Of a DNA stretch of 64,000 nt, positions 8,742 through 17,116 are shown piece by piece. The translations under genes were made by a program, and so were the position numbers. The stretch comes from Leifsonia shinshuensis. Lineage in GTDB: Bacteria > Actinomycetota > Actinomycetes > Actinomycetales > Microbacteriaceae. Position 1 is the stretch's first letter; each line of letters starts with the position of its first letter. The stretch covers positions 2,356,001 through 2,420,000 of the forward strand of contig NZ_JAVDVK010000001.1 of the NCBI RefSeq assembly GCF_031456835.1, given 5' to 3'. The notes beneath the pieces were generated by a model. That model worked only from the letters and a program-made list of their open reading frames with translations, did no database searches and was not told the DNA's origin.

Positions 8742-10940
8742 TCACTCCCGGACCAGGTCGAACAGCATCCCCTGCTGCGGATTGAGGGTGGGCATCGGAA
8801 CACCGGCCGTCGCGAGCACGGAGCCGGGCAGTGCGATGCCCTCGGGGTTCAGGGCGGCGGTGATCCAGGAGGGGTCTGCGCTCTGGTGCCGGCTGGCGAC
8901 GCCGAACTCGTCCCGGATGCGGACGGTGTAGCGCGCTCCCGCGTCGAGGCCGGGGAACCGGACCCGGCCGGACTGGCCCGGCGCCGACGTCGCGAGACGC
9001 GCCCAGGTGTAGACCGCGCGGCCGCCGTCCTGGGCGATGATGCCGGTCAGCGCGGCGGCGTCGTCGGCGAGGTCGGCGTTGACCACCCGCCCGCTGTGGA
9101 TGAGCTCGCGCAGTTCGCGGTAGACCGCACCCCAGCGGGCGATCGCCTCGAGCTCGTCGTCGTCCGCCTCCTGCAGGTCCCACTCGATGCCCGCGTGCGC
9201 GGTGAGCGCGACGACCAGCCGGAAGGAGAGGTCGGTGCGCCGCGAGGTGGTATGCGACCTGGCGGCGCCGAGGTGCGAGCCGATGAGCTCCGGCGGCACG
9301 AGCATCCGGGTCCAGCGCTCGATCTGCAGGCGCTCGACCGGGTCGTTGCAGTCCGAGGCCCAGACCCGGTCCGTCCGCTGCAGGATGCCGAGGTCGACAC
9401 GTCCACCGCCGCCGGAGCAGGTCTCGATCTCGAGGTGCGGGTGCCGCTCGCGGAGCGTGTCCAGCATCCGGTAGAGAGCCAGGGTCTGCTCGTGGACGGC
9501 GGGGCGGTCGATGCCCGCGTACCCGCTGACCGCCTCCGACAGGTCCCGGTTGTGGTCCCACTTGATGTAATCGACCGCGTACTCGTCGACGATCGCGCTG
9601 ATCTGCCCGAGCACGTGCTCGTAGGCCTCCGGCCGGGTCAGGTCGAGCACGTACTGGTCGCGCGCTGCGGCCCCGAGCTCTCGCGGGCCGAGCACCCATT
9701 CCGGATGCGCGCGCGCCAGGTCGGAGTCGAGGTTGACCATCTCGGGCTCCACCCAGATGCCGAACTGCATCCCGTGCGCCCGCACCTCCTGGACCAGCGG
9801 GGTGAGCCCGTCCGGCCACACCGTGCGGTCGACCACCCAGTCGCCGAGGCCGGCGTTGGCGTCGCGACGGTCGTGGAACCAGCCGTCGTCGAGCACGAAG
9901 CGCTCCACACCGACCCGCGCGGCGCGCCCGACCAGCGCCGTCAGCCGGTCGAGGTCGTGGTCGAAGTAGACCGCCTCCCAGGAGTTCAGGGTGAGGGGAC
10001 GCGGTGTGCGGGGATGCGACGGCCGGGCACGCAGGCGGCGGTGCAGCCGGTCGGCGATCCCGTCGAGGCCCTCGCCGGACCAGACGAACAGGGCGGTGGG
10101 CGCCACGTAGCGGTCGCCCGCCTCGAGTGCGATCTCACCCGGCCCCAGGCCTTCGCCCGCTCCGAGCACCGCCGAGAAGGCGCCGGCGCCCTCGGTCAGC
10201 CGCTCGACGACGTACTCGGCGTCGCCGCTCCAGGCCAGGTGCGTCGCCCACGCCTCGCCGCGGCTGAAACCGAGGTCCTCGGTGGCCGCGACGACGAGGA
10301 ACGGTGCGTCGTGCCCGGGCTTGCCGCGGTGCGCGCGGCGCACGTGGCTGCCGAAGAACAGCGGCCCGCGCTGCGGCGCCCGCTCCCGGCACCACTTGCC
10401 GGTGAAGTCGAGCACGTCGACGGCGCGCTCCGGCACCGGGAGGAGCACGCGCAGGGCGTCGAGCGTGTACGGGAGCGCTGCGCCGTCGCGGGCGAGGGAC
10501 GCGTCCCGCACCAGGGCGATGTCGACCGACAGCACACCGTATGCGTCCAGGACGATGGTCATGGTCGAGCGGAGGCCGGTGATCTCGTCGGCGAGGTCGA
10601 TCTCGATCCGGCCGCCGTGCTCGCCGCCGTCGTCGTAGCGGACCGCCTCGGTGCGAGGGCGCGGCGTCGTCGCGGTCCCGGCGGCGTGGCCCTCCTGCGC
10701 GGGTGTGCCCGCCCAGCCCTCGTACTCCGTCGGCCACAGGCTGAACGTTCGCGGGATGTCGGGCGAGTTGTTGAGGAGCGCGGGCCCGGCCGTCTCGCGC
10801 AGGGCTTCCGCGGCGGCGTCGTCGAGGGGTCCGGGATCGGCTCCCCAGTGCAGGACGCGCGGCACGCGTCCCGCCGTGTCGATCACGAGGGATGTGCCTG
10901 CTGCGCGCAGGGCCAGAACGGCGCCATAGCCGTCGAGCAT
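8742..10940 (-). CDS. GH36 alpha-galactosidase (cytoplasmic)
   Basis: The 732-residue protein has the full three-domain GH36 layout: an N-terminal beta-sandwich, a TIM barrel beginning near NSWEAVYFDHD and a C-terminal beta-domain. The nucleophile is D462 in YIKWDHNRD and the acid/base D530 in WASDCND. FGIWVEPEMVN and CSGGGGRVD are typical family signatures. There is no signal peptide, so it should hydrolyse imported alpha-galactosides. It is the first gene of the leftward operon. The start at 10940 has AGGAG 7 bases upstream, and the promoter region with the ROK-type palindrome lies just beyond. Paired with the secreted GH27, it gives extracellular and intracellular alpha-galactosidase steps. 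Confidence 0.95.
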   Translation of the reverse strand: MLDGYGAVLALRAAGTSLVIDTAGRVPRVLHWGADPGPLDDAAAEALRETAGPALLNNSPDIPRTFSLWPTEYEGWAGTPAQEGHAAGTATTPRPRTEAVRYDDGGEHGGRIEIDLADEITGLRSTMTIVLDAYGVLSVDIALVRDASLARDGAALPYTLDALRVLLPVPERAVDVLDFTGKWCRERAPQRGPLFFGSHVRRAHRGKPGHDAPFLVVAATEDLGFSRGEAWATHLAWSGDAEYVVERLTEGAGAFSAVLGAGEGLGPGEIALEAGDRYVAPTALFVWSGEGLDGIADRLHRRLRARPSHPRTPRPLTLNSWEAVYFDHDLDRLTALVGRAARVGVERFVLDDGWFHDRRDANAGLGDWVVDRTVWPDGLTPLVQEVRAHGMQFGIWVEPEMVNLDSDLARAHPEWVLGPRELGAAARDQYVLDLTRPEAYEHVLGQISAIVDEYAVDYIKWDHNRDLSEAVSGYAGIDRPAVHEQTLALYRMLDTLRERHPHLEIETCSGGGGRVDLGILQRTDRVWASDCNDPVERLQIERWTRMLVPPELIGSHLGAARSHTTSRRTDLSFRLVVALTAHAGIEWDLQEADDDELEAIARWGAVYRELRELIHSGRVVNADLADDAAALTGIIAQDGGRAVYTWARLATSAPGQSGRVRFPGLDAGARYTVRIRDEFGVASRHQSADPSWITAALNPEGIALPGSVLATAGVPMPTLNPQQGMLFDLVRE

Positions 10941-10962
10941 GAAGGAGCTCCTAGCGGATGTC

Positions 10963-10998
10963 GGTTATTTGACAGTGTCAATTAACCATGCCTAAGGT
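10963..10998. promoter_or_regulatory. Divergent promoter with 25-base ROK-type operator
   Basis: A palindrome spans 10963-10987: left arm GGTTATTTGACA, centre G, right arm TGTCAATTAACC, with one mismatch. Its core TTGACAGTGTCAA (10969-10981) contains a consensus -35 hexamer TTGACA for the rightward gene, and TAAGGT (10993-10998) lies 18 bases further as a -10. A repressor bound here would occlude the -35 of the GH95/ROK operon and would also sit in the leader of the leftward glycosidase operon. A similar core occurs at 25701-25713 before the importer operon. Assignment to the ROK proteins is inferred from position. Confidence 0.7.
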
Positions 10999-11027
10999 GT
11001 CGACTGCAACCTCGAGAAGGAAGACCA

Positions 11028-13433
11028 ATGACGATCTCCGGCGATCGAACCCTCCAGCTCGCGTGGCGTGAGCCCGCGGCGCACTGGGAGGAGGCCATCC
11101 CCCTCGGGGACGGCCGTCTCGGCGCGATGGTGTTCGGCGGCGAGACCGGTCGCTACCAGGTGAACGACGCCACGGTGTGGTCCGGGACGCCCGGCATCCC
11201 GGCCGAGGAACTGCGTCGCGTGCTCGCCGGCGGCGCCGGGCCGGAGCGCCTCGGCGAGGTCCGCGCAGCGCTCGCGGACGGCGACCTCGCGCGCGCCGAA
11301 GCCCTGCTGATGACCTTCGAGGGACGCTACAGCCAGGAGTTCCTGCCGTTCGTCGACCTCCGGGTGGAGATCCCCGGGGCCGCGCCTCGGGACGGCTCGC
11401 CCGCGCGCGTGCTGGACCTCGACCGCTCCCTTGTGGAGGAGTCGCTGGTCGCCGACGGCATCCGGATCGATCGCGTCTCCCGCGTCCACGACGGCGTGCT
11501 GCTGGTCGAGCTGGTCGCGGACGCGCCCCTCCCCCAGATCCGGCTCGCGCTGAGCACACCGCTCCGCGAGCACGCGCGCACCGCGACGGACGGGATGCTG
11601 ACGCTCGACATCGCCGTCCCGATCGACGGCGCCCCCCTTCATGAGCAGTCCGTGGTCCCGCCGCTCCGCTATGCGGAGCCGGGCGACGGCACCTACGACG
11701 GCTTCGCCGCCGCGGCCCTGGCGGTGCGGAGCGACGGCACGACGGATGCCGGGGACCCCGGTCTCACCATCCGCGGCGCCCGTCGGGTGCTCATCTCCCT
11801 CTCGTCGTCGACCCGCGCTGAGTCGTGGTGGGCCGGCGTGGACGACGAGTGGCGGACCGTCTCCACGGAGACGATCCGGAACCGCGCCCGGGACCGTGCG
11901 CGCGGCGCCATCGCCGCGAACACGGTCCCGGGCCGGGACGACGTCTCGCCCGCTGCCGACCCCGCGCGGTTCGCGATCGGCGGCCGCCGCGAGGGGCGCT
12001 GGGATGTGGAGTCCGACATCCTCCGTGGAGACGACGACGCCCTCCGTGCCACCGTCGCCGCCGAGTACGGCCGGTACCTTCTGACGTCGTCGTCGCGCGC
12101 CGGTGGCCCGGCGGCGAACCTGCAGGGCATCTGGAACGGCGAACTGCGCCCGGCCTGGTCCTCGAACTACACGATCAACATCAACACGCAGATGAACTAC
12201 TGGGCGGCCGGGCCGCTCGGCGTGACCCGGCACGCGGAGCCGCTGATCTCGCTCGTCGAACGCCTCGCAGCGAATGGGCGGGATGTCGCCCGCGACCTCT
12301 ACGGCTGCCGCGGCTGGGTCGCGCACCACAACACCGACCTCTGGGGCTGGAGCCTCCCCGTCGGCATGGGACACGGCGCGCCCAGCTGGGCGATCTGGAT
12401 GATGGGCGGCGTCTGGCTCACCCACTCCCTCTGGGACCACTCGGAGTTCTCCGACGACCGTCGCACGCTGCGCGAACGGATCTGGCCGCTGCTGCGCGGC
12501 GCGAGCGAGTTCTGCCTCGACTGGCTGCAGGTCGACGCCGACGGCCGTGTCTTCCTCGCGCCGTCCACCTCCCCCGAGAACGCCTACCTCGACGCCGACG
12601 GGGTCCCCCGGGCACTCGGGCTCACGGCGACGATGGACCTCGAGCTGATCCGTTCCCTGTTCCAGCGCGCGCTCCACGCGATCGAGCTGCTGGAGCTCGC
12701 CGATCCGCTCCGCGACGAGCTGGAGGCGGCGCTCGCACTCCTCCCGGAGCTCGGCATCGGCAGCGACGGGCGTCTGCTGGAGTGGTCGGAGGAGGTGCCG
12801 GAGCACGAGCCGGCGCACCGCCACCTCTCCGCGCTGGTCGGCCTGTACCCGCTCGACCTGATCACCCCGGAGGGCACGCCGCAGACAGCCGACGCCGCCC
12901 GTCGCTTCCTCGATGCGCGCGGACCCGGCGCGATGGGTTGGTCGTGGGCGTGGAAGATCGCCCTCCGCGCCCGCCTCGGCGACGGCGAGGCCGCGCACGA
13001 CCTGCTCACCCAGGCGCTCACCCCCTACGACGGGGATGCGCGGCGCCACGGACCGGTCGACGGCTCGGAATGGGGCGGCCTCCTGCCGAACCTGTTCAGC
13101 ACGCATCCGCCGTTCCAGATCGACGGCAACCTGGGCTTCCCCGCCGCGATCGCCGAACTGCTCCTGCAGAGCCACGCGGGAGCCGTCCATCTGCTGCCCG
13201 CGCTGCCCGAGGCCTGGCCCGAGGGCCGCGTGACCGGGCTCGGCGCGCGCGGCGGACTCCGGGTGGATCTGGCGTGGTCGGGCGGACGCCTCGAGTCCGC
13301 GGTCGTGCACAATCCGGGGACCGAGCCGCGGGCGATCCGCGTCCGCTACGGGAGCGCCGAGGCGGAGGTGCTCCTGTCCGCCGGGGGTGAGCACGCCATC
13401 CAGCTCGCGCCCGACACGGCCGGCACCGCATGA
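11028..13433 (+). CDS. GH95 alpha-L-fucosidase (second copy)
   Basis: This 801-residue protein is a complete GH95 enzyme with the expected catalytic set: the two Asn of NYTININ (384 and 386), Glu517 in APSTSPEN and Asp699 in FQIDGNLG. The N-terminal domain has PLGDGRLGAMVFGG and VNDATVWSG. It is clearly homologous to, but divergent from, the copy at 1604-4018. A poorly conserved segment around residues 305-340 (RAIAANTVPGRDDVSPAAD-like) looks like an extra loop. No signal peptide is seen. It is the first gene of the rightward operon, with AAGGA upstream of ATG and ATGA overlap with the ROK gene. The two copies probably split linkage or sugar preference (L-fucose against L-galactose). Confidence 0.93.
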   Translation: MTISGDRTLQLAWREPAAHWEEAIPLGDGRLGAMVFGGETGRYQVNDATVWSGTPGIPAEELRRVLAGGAGPERLGEVRAALADGDLARAEALLMTFEGRYSQEFLPFVDLRVEIPGAAPRDGSPARVLDLDRSLVEESLVADGIRIDRVSRVHDGVLLVELVADAPLPQIRLALSTPLREHARTATDGMLTLDIAVPIDGAPLHEQSVVPPLRYAEPGDGTYDGFAAAALAVRSDGTTDAGDPGLTIRGARRVLISLSSSTRAESWWAGVDDEWRTVSTETIRNRARDRARGAIAANTVPGRDDVSPAADPARFAIGGRREGRWDVESDILRGDDDALRATVAAEYGRYLLTSSSRAGGPAANLQGIWNGELRPAWSSNYTININTQMNYWAAGPLGVTRHAEPLISLVERLAANGRDVARDLYGCRGWVAHHNTDLWGWSLPVGMGHGAPSWAIWMMGGVWLTHSLWDHSEFSDDRRTLRERIWPLLRGASEFCLDWLQVDADGRVFLAPSTSPENAYLDADGVPRALGLTATMDLELIRSLFQRALHAIELLELADPLRDELEAALALLPELGIGSDGRLLEWSEEVPEHEPAHRHLSALVGLYPLDLITPEGTPQTADAARRFLDARGPGAMGWSWAWKIALRARLGDGEAAHDLLTQALTPYDGDARRHGPVDGSEWGGLLPNLFSTHPPFQIDGNLGFPAAIAELLLQSHAGAVHLLPALPEAWPEGRVTGLGARGGLRVDLAWSGGRLESAVVHNPGTEPRAIRVRYGSAEAEVLLSAGGEHAIQLAPDTAGTA

Positions 13434-14596
13434 ACGACGAGACGCTGACGCGGACGACGCTGCTCGGGGCCTCCTCGGACGCGGCGACCCGCGTGTTCAC
13501 CACCATCCTCACCCGCAGCCCGATCAGCCGGACCGACGTCTCCCGATTGACCGGGCTGTCGCAGGCCGCCGTCACCAAGGCCGTGACACCTCTCGTGGCC
13601 GCCGGCCTCGTCAACGACTCCCTCGACCCGACCCCGACGGGCCTTCCCGGCCGTCCGGTCAGCCCGGTCGCCGTGGTGCCGGATGCCGTCGTGGCGCTCG
13701 GGGTCAAGGTGAACGTCGACGAACTGGTCGGTGTCGCCACCGACCTCACCACCCGGATCATCACGTCCGACCGCCTCCCGCTGCTCTCGCACGATCCGGT
13801 CGCGGTCGCCGACGCCATCGTCGCGATGTGCGACCGCCTGCAGGAGGGGCTCGGCGGCCTGGAGGCGCGGCTGGCGTGCATCGGCGTCTCCGTGTCCGGC
13901 GACGTGGACAGCGACACCGGCATGGTCCGCGACTCCGCCCTGATGGGCTGGCGCGGCGTCGACCTGGGCGCGCTCCTCCGCGAGCGGCTGGGGGTGACCA
14001 TCGTCGTGGAGAACGACGTCCGCGCCCTCACCATCGGCGAGCACTGGTTCGGGGTGGGACTCGGCACCGGCTCCTTCGCGATCGTGACGATCGGTCGCGG
14101 CATCGGCAGCGGCCTGCACCTCAACGGCGAAGTCGTCGAGGGCGCCTACGGCGTCGCGGGCGAGATCGGTCACCTGCCGCTCACCTCCCGCGACCGCCTG
14201 TGCGCGTGCGGGCGCCGCGGCTGCGTGGAGGCGGTCGCCGCGACGGACGCGATCGTGGCCGCCGTCTCCGCCGCGCACGGCCGGGCGGTCCCCATCGGCG
14301 AGGCCGTCGACCTCGCTCGCGCAGGCGACTCCGCCGCCGCGGGCGCCTTCGCCGAGGCGGGGACCGTCATCGGCGCGGCGATCGCCAGCGTGGTCAACAT
14401 GATCGGCCCCGAGCTCGTCATCATCGGCGGCGAAGGCGTCGCCAACTTCGATCTCTTCGAGGGGCCGCTCCGCCGGTCCTATGCTGAGCACGTCTTCGGC
14501 TCCGCCGACCGCTGCCGCATCGTCGTCCGCCCGCACACCTTCGAGGACTGGGCGCGGGGCGCCGCGGCCAGCGCCATCCGCTCCCTCGTCGTCTGA
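13430..14596 (+). CDS. ROK-family transcriptional repressor (first copy)
   Basis: The 388-residue protein has an N-terminal winged helix (~10-75, with SRTDVSRLTGLSQAAVTKAV) and a ROK sugar-kinase-like domain. The zinc and sugar motif GH...CACGRRGCVEA (~247-267) is intact, as are the family signature ENDVRALTIGEHWFG and the TIGRGIGSG loop. ROK repressors release DNA when a sugar or sugar phosphate binds. The gene overlaps the GH95 stop by four bases, so it is translationally coupled to the enzymes it probably controls. The nearest operator candidate is the palindrome at 10963-10987, implying autoregulation. A second ROK protein at 25809 is a recognisable paralogue with the same motifs. The inducer (fucose, galactose or a fucoside) is unknown. 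Confidence 0.92.
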   Translation: MNDETLTRTTLLGASSDAATRVFTTILTRSPISRTDVSRLTGLSQAAVTKAVTPLVAAGLVNDSLDPTPTGLPGRPVSPVAVVPDAVVALGVKVNVDELVGVATDLTTRIITSDRLPLLSHDPVAVADAIVAMCDRLQEGLGGLEARLACIGVSVSGDVDSDTGMVRDSALMGWRGVDLGALLRERLGVTIVVENDVRALTIGEHWFGVGLGTGSFAIVTIGRGIGSGLHLNGEVVEGAYGVAGEIGHLPLTSRDRLCACGRRGCVEAVAATDAIVAAVSAAHGRAVPIGEAVDLARAGDSAAAGAFAEAGTVIGAAIASVVNMIGPELVIIGGEGVANFDLFEGPLRRSYAEHVFGSADRCRIVVRPHTFEDWARGAAASAIRSLVV

Positions 14597-14606
14597 AAGG
14601 AACCCC

Positions 14607-15458
14607 ATGCGATTTCTGCGCCTCGGCGCCCCCGGTGCCGAGATCCCGGCCGTCAGCGACGGCGACGGCACCTGGGACCTCCGTCCGCTCACCGCCGACA
14701 TCGACGGCGCCTTCCTCGCGGCCGACGGGCTCGCCCGGGCGGAGGCCGCCGCGCGTGCGGGAGACCTGCCGCCGCTCGACCCGTCCGGGCTCCGTGTCGG
14801 CGCACCGATCGCCCGCCCACAGGCTGTGGTCTGCATCGGGATGAACTACGCGGCGCACGCGCGCGAGTCCGGCTCCGAGCCGCCGGGAGACATCGTGGTG
14901 TTCTACAAGCACCCGAACACCGTCGTCGGCCCGTATGACGACATCCTGCTGCCGCCCGGCTCGACGACCACCGACTGGGAGGTGGAGCTGGCCGTCGTGA
15001 TCGGGCGCCGTGCCCGCTACCTGGACTCGCCCGAGGAGGCGCTGGCGCACGTCGCCGGCTTCGCCGTCGCCAACGACGTCTCGGAGCGCGAGTACCAGCT
15101 GCAGCGCTCCCTCGGCCAGTGGAGCAAGGGCAAGAGCTTCGAGACCTTCAACCCGCTGGGGCCGTGGCTCGTCCCGGCCGCCGAGGTCGGCGACGGCTCC
15201 GGCCTGGGCATCCGTTCGTGGGTGAACGGCGAGCCCCGGCAGGACTCGTCCACCAGCGACCTCGTCTTCGGCATCGCGGACATCATTTACCGGCTCAGTC
15301 GCTTCATGGTGCTGGAGCCGGGTGACCTCATCAACACCGGGACCCCGGAGGGCGTCGGTCTCTCCGGCCGTTTCCCCTACCTCGGCGCCGGCGACGTCGT
15401 CGAGGTGACCATCGACGGGCTGGGCGAACAGCGCTCGGTCGTCCGCCCCGCGCCCTGA
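14607..15458 (+). CDS. FAH-family hydrolase, probable 2,4-diketo-3-deoxy-L-fuconate hydrolase
   Basis: This 283-residue protein belongs to the fumarylacetoacetase C-terminal domain family. It shows the IGMNYAAHARE opening (~81), the DWEVELAVVIG metal-binding strand (~124-134), the NDVSERE segment, the W-KGKSFETFNPLGPWL substrate-loop signature and the NTGTPEGVG closing motif. Family members in sugar-acid pathways cleave 2,4-diketo-3-deoxy acids, here to pyruvate and L-lactate. The start was set at 14607, ten bases after the ROK stop, with AAAGGA at good spacing. It lies between the ROK regulator and the SDR dehydrogenase that should make its substrate. The product lactate would feed the lldD enzyme at 20332. 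Family secure; substrate from context. Confidence 0.85.
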   Translation: MRFLRLGAPGAEIPAVSDGDGTWDLRPLTADIDGAFLAADGLARAEAAARAGDLPPLDPSGLRVGAPIARPQAVVCIGMNYAAHARESGSEPPGDIVVFYKHPNTVVGPYDDILLPPGSTTTDWEVELAVVIGRRARYLDSPEEALAHVAGFAVANDVSEREYQLQRSLGQWSKGKSFETFNPLGPWLVPAAEVGDGSGLGIRSWVNGEPRQDSSTSDLVFGIADIIYRLSRFMVLEPGDLINTGTPEGVGLSGRFPYLGAGDVVEVTIDGLGEQRSVVRPAP

Positions 15459-15475
15459 CCTGTAAGGAGACCCCC

Positions 15476-16222
15476 ATGTCCCACTTCGACGGACTCGTCG
15501 CCGCTGTCACCGGCGGCGCCTCCGGTCTCGGCCGCGCCATCGCCGACGAGCTCGCCGCGCACGGCGCCCGCGTCTTCGCGCTCGACCTCGACCCCGATGC
15601 GGTGGCGGCGCCGCACACCGGCATCCGCTGCGACATCGGCGACGACGTCAGCGTCCGCGACGCGATCGCCGAGGTCGTCGCGCAGTCCGGACGTCTCGAC
15701 ATCGTCATCGCGAACGCCGGGATCGGCGCGCAAGGCGACGTCGAGGCGAACGACGACGCCGAGTGGATGCGCGTGCTCAACGTCAACGTGATCGGCTCGG
15801 CCCGTACCGTCCGGCACGCCATGCCGCACCTGCGGCTGTCGCCGTCCCCCGCCGTGGTGCTGACCAGCTCCATCGCCGCGTGGGCCGGGCTGCCGCAGCG
15901 CGTGCTGTACTCGGCTTCGAAGGGCGCGATCTCGGCGATGACACTCGCGATCGCCGCCGACTGCCTGCCGCTCGGCATCCGCGTCAACGCCGTCGCCCCC
16001 GGCACCGCCGACACTCCCTGGGTGAGCCGGCTGCTGGACTCCGCCGCCGACCCCCAGGCGGAGCGTGCGGCGCTGGAGGCCCGGCAGCCCAGCGGTCGCC
16101 TGGTGCGTCCGCAGGAGGTCGCGGAGGCGGTCGCCTACCTGGCGTCGCCGAGCTCCGGGTCGAGCACCGGCGTCATCCTGCCGGTCGACGGCGGGATGTT
16201 CTCGCTGCGTCCGCGGCGCTGA
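15476..16222 (+). CDS. SDR dehydrogenase, probable 2-keto-3-deoxy-L-fuconate dehydrogenase
   Basis: The 248-residue protein is a classical short-chain dehydrogenase. The nucleotide-binding glycine motif is TGGASGLG (12-19). An Asp after the second strand (ALDLDP, D37) suggests NAD+ over NADP+. NAG is at 80-82 and the catalytic residues are S132, Y145 and K149 (YSASKG). The C-terminal VDGGMF is typical. It follows the FAH-family gene by 17 bases with AAGGAG before ATG, so the two are co-transcribed. In the oxidative fucose route this family oxidises 2-keto-3-deoxy-L-fuconate at C4. An alternative is the initial L-fucose dehydrogenase step, also done by SDRs, with the aldo/keto reductase doing something else. 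Confidence 0.85.
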   Translation: MSHFDGLVAAVTGGASGLGRAIADELAAHGARVFALDLDPDAVAAPHTGIRCDIGDDVSVRDAIAEVVAQSGRLDIVIANAGIGAQGDVEANDDAEWMRVLNVNVIGSARTVRHAMPHLRLSPSPAVVLTSSIAAWAGLPQRVLYSASKGAISAMTLAIAADCLPLGIRVNAVAPGTADTPWVSRLLDSAADPQAERAALEARQPSGRLVRPQEVAEAVAYLASPSSGSSTGVILPVDGGMFSLRPRR

Positions 16223-16224
16223 GG

Positions 16225-17073
16225 TCAGGGCAGGCGGTACACGCGCCGCGCGGTGCCGCCGAGCACCTCGCGCGTCCCGTCCGCATCCACTCCGGACAGC
16301 AGCGCGAGGGTGAACCCCATCGTCTCCGCGTAGGTCGTCGCCAGCGTCGACACGGGCCAGTCGCCGCCGAACAGCACCCGGCCCGGCCCGAACGCCCCGA
16401 GCACGGTGTCGCTGAACGGACGCAGGTCATCCGCGGACGCCCGCCCGGAGGGGCCGAGCGTGGTGAGGCCGGAGAGCTTGACGGCGACGTTCGGCCGCTC
16501 GGCCAGCTCGAGGATCAGCTCGCGCCAGATCGAGACCTCGTTCGCGCCTGCGCCGACCGGCGGCGAGCCGAGATGGTCGACCACGAGCTGCAACCCGGGA
16601 AGCTCGTCGGCGAGGACGAGCGCATGCACGAGGTGGCGCGGCAGCACGCCGATCACATCGAAGGCGAGGTCCCGAGCCGCCAGCTGCGCGAGCGACTCAT
16701 GGACCGCGCGCTGTGCCAGCCATTCCGGATCCGGTTCGTCGTGGATGAGGTGGCGCAGCCCCACGAGCGGACCCGACGCCGCGTACTCGTCCAACGTCGC
16801 GCCGAGCCCGTCGGGATTCAGCAGGTCCGCCCAGGCGACGACGCCGGCGACCCGCGGCGAACCAGCGTCGACGGCGAACATGGCTCGCGTGTCCGCCTCC
16901 GCGTCCGCCGCCTGCACGAGGATGGCCTGCTCGACGCGGGCGGCATCCAGGTGCGGCTCGGCGTCGGCGAGGCGGAACGTGCGGTTGATCGGCGCGACCG
17001 CGTCCGAGAGCCAGCCGTACACGCCGTGCTCGAGGTCCCAGAGGTGGAGGTGCGCATCGATGGTCACTGCCAT
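16225..17073 (-). CDS. Amidohydrolase-family lactonase, probable L-fuconolactonase
   Basis: The protein (282 residues from ATG 17073) is of the amidohydrolase-2 / COG3618 type that hydrolyses sugar lactones such as L-fucono- and L-rhamnonolactone. It opens with TIDAHLHLWD (~4-13), the metal-binding HxH motif, and has VVDHLG (~165) and FGGDWPVS (~235), the late His and Asp sites. A GTG at 17067 has better spacing to AGGA than the ATG, so the true start may be two codons later. It converges on the SDR gene with only two bases between stops, and is divergent from the gene at 17117. It supplies the lactone-to-fuconate step between the dehydrogenase and FucD. Confidence 0.87.
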   Translation of the reverse strand: MAVTIDAHLHLWDLEHGVYGWLSDAVAPINRTFRLADAEPHLDAARVEQAILVQAADAEADTRAMFAVDAGSPRVAGVVAWADLLNPDGLGATLDEYAASGPLVGLRHLIHDEPDPEWLAQRAVHESLAQLAARDLAFDVIGVLPRHLVHALVLADELPGLQLVVDHLGSPPVGAGANEVSIWRELILELAERPNVAVKLSGLTTLGPSGRASADDLRPFSDTVLGAFGPGRVLFGGDWPVSTLATTYAETMGFTLALLSGVDADGTREVLGGTARRVYRLP

Positions 17074-17088
17074 ATCCTATAGGCAATA
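17073..17088. promoter_or_regulatory. Putative GntR operator, site 1
   Basis: The sequence TATCCTATAGGCAATA lies in the 43-base gap between the divergent lactonase and enolase-superfamily genes. It shares the core ATCCTATAGG with a perfect palindrome at 19010-19021 before fucD. The GntR/FCD gene at 18265 lies between the two sites. The site abuts the lactonase start codon, so binding would block that gene and probably both divergent promoters. Confidence 0.6.
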
Positions 17089-17116
17089 GCATTCCGCCCG
17101 GCTGATCGGAGAACCG

